From Anaerolineales bacterium (GTDB lineage Bacteria; Chloroflexota; Anaerolineae; Anaerolineales; UBA11579), in contig JAHCIH010000009.1 of NCBI GenBank assembly GCA_026129335.1, positions 1-64,000 of the forward strand: DNA of 64,000 nt, given 5' to 3'. This document shows, piece after piece, positions 63,920 to 64,000 of this stretch (position 1 is its first letter; each line of letters begins with the position of its first letter). A program made the translations under genes and the position numbers. The notes under the pieces were generated by a model. It was not told the origin of the DNA, made no database searches, and was given only the letters and a program-made list of their open reading frames with translations.

Positions 63920-64000
63920 CTACTTACCTTTGAAGAGTTGCCACGCTAACAAGGTGCACATACCTAGATACGCCAACGTTTGCCCGACCAATGCGCCAAC
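63920..64000 (-). CDS. C-terminus of a membrane protein (partial)
   Basis: An open frame runs into the window edge and ends with LGMCTLLAWQLFKGK, a last hydrophobic helix and a short basic tail. The stop is one base before the glycosyltransferase ATG. With a glycosyltransferase downstream it is probably a polysaccharide transport or polymerase protein, but the family cannot be determined from 26 residues. Confidence 0.7.
   Translation of the reverse strand, partial: VGALVGQTLAYLGMCTLLAWQLFKGK

Overview
The window is a high-GC bacterial chromosome segment, most likely from Chloroflexota and probably Anaerolineae. The inference rests on the mix of genes rather than on a marker. There is an Agl23-like mannosyltransferase fused to NHL repeats, a type 2 isopentenyl-diphosphate isomerase, PqqD-domain radical SAM proteins, DUF2207 proteins with a Cys/Ala tail, and many start codons 6-9 nt behind a -10 box (leaderless or nearly so). 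The only RNA gene I can name is tmRNA (ssrA). There are no rRNAs, no ordinary tRNAs that I could see, no CRISPR and no prophage.

Layout. 1-3.4 kb: a promoter-to-terminator ncRNA candidate, proS, a patatin-like lipase and a DUF333 protein. 3.4-6.0 kb: sucC and sucD (minus strand), split by a small inverted-repeat element carrying a GxxExxY gene. 6.0-14.2 kb: a low-GC Nth-like gene, a small HEAT-like protein, the 1167-aa Agl23/NHL protein, an MFS transporter, and a GNAT gene divergent from an ArsR/DUF2087 regulator pair. 14.2-21 kb: rluB-scpB, a G5/TolB-like lipoprotein, a UDP-glucuronate decarboxylase with a GtrA protein, a thioesterase and rsmD. 21-31.8 kb: fni, a HerA-like ATPase, acpP, an esterase, a polytopic membrane protein, ligA, flavodoxin and an alpha-oxoamine synthase. 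31.9-40.5 kb: an MFS transporter, an AlkZ-like protein, rlmI, rtcB and a four-gene ABC-2 exporter operon with two tandem paralogous permeases. 40.6-46.7 kb: a 19-codon mini-gene, a lipoprotein, ssrA, an MDR oxidoreductase, a two-component system, a VOC protein, a 23-codon Cys/Gly-rich micropeptide and an ArsR regulator. 46.7-53.9 kb: a low-GC MFS/spermidine synthase fusion, an EEP-family membrane protein, plsY, two envelope-stress-like membrane proteins and a methyltransferase.

54.0-61.5 kb is the most unusual part. It holds a radical SAM/SPASM protein with a PqqD-like N-terminal domain and a Cys-rich C-terminal extension. Opposite it is a tightly overlapping three-gene operon: a zinc-ribbon membrane protein, a DUF2207 protein ending in six alternating Cys-Ala residues, and a second PqqD/radical-SAM-like protein that has lost every cluster-binding cysteine. 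Between the two lie a second DUF2207-like protein, a REP-associated transposase and a nicotinamidase-like hydrolase. I read this as a candidate peptide or protein-tail modification system. The 23-codon micropeptide about 8 kb away has a similar Cys/Gly tail and could be a related substrate, but that link is only a hypothesis.

61.6-64 kb: citrate synthase, a GT4 glycosyltransferase, and the last 26 codons of an upstream membrane protein. Dispersed palindromes are frequent: three long copies starting with GTCATTGCGAG, two GTAGGGGCG palindromes (one inside the transposase gene), and several hairpins between genes.
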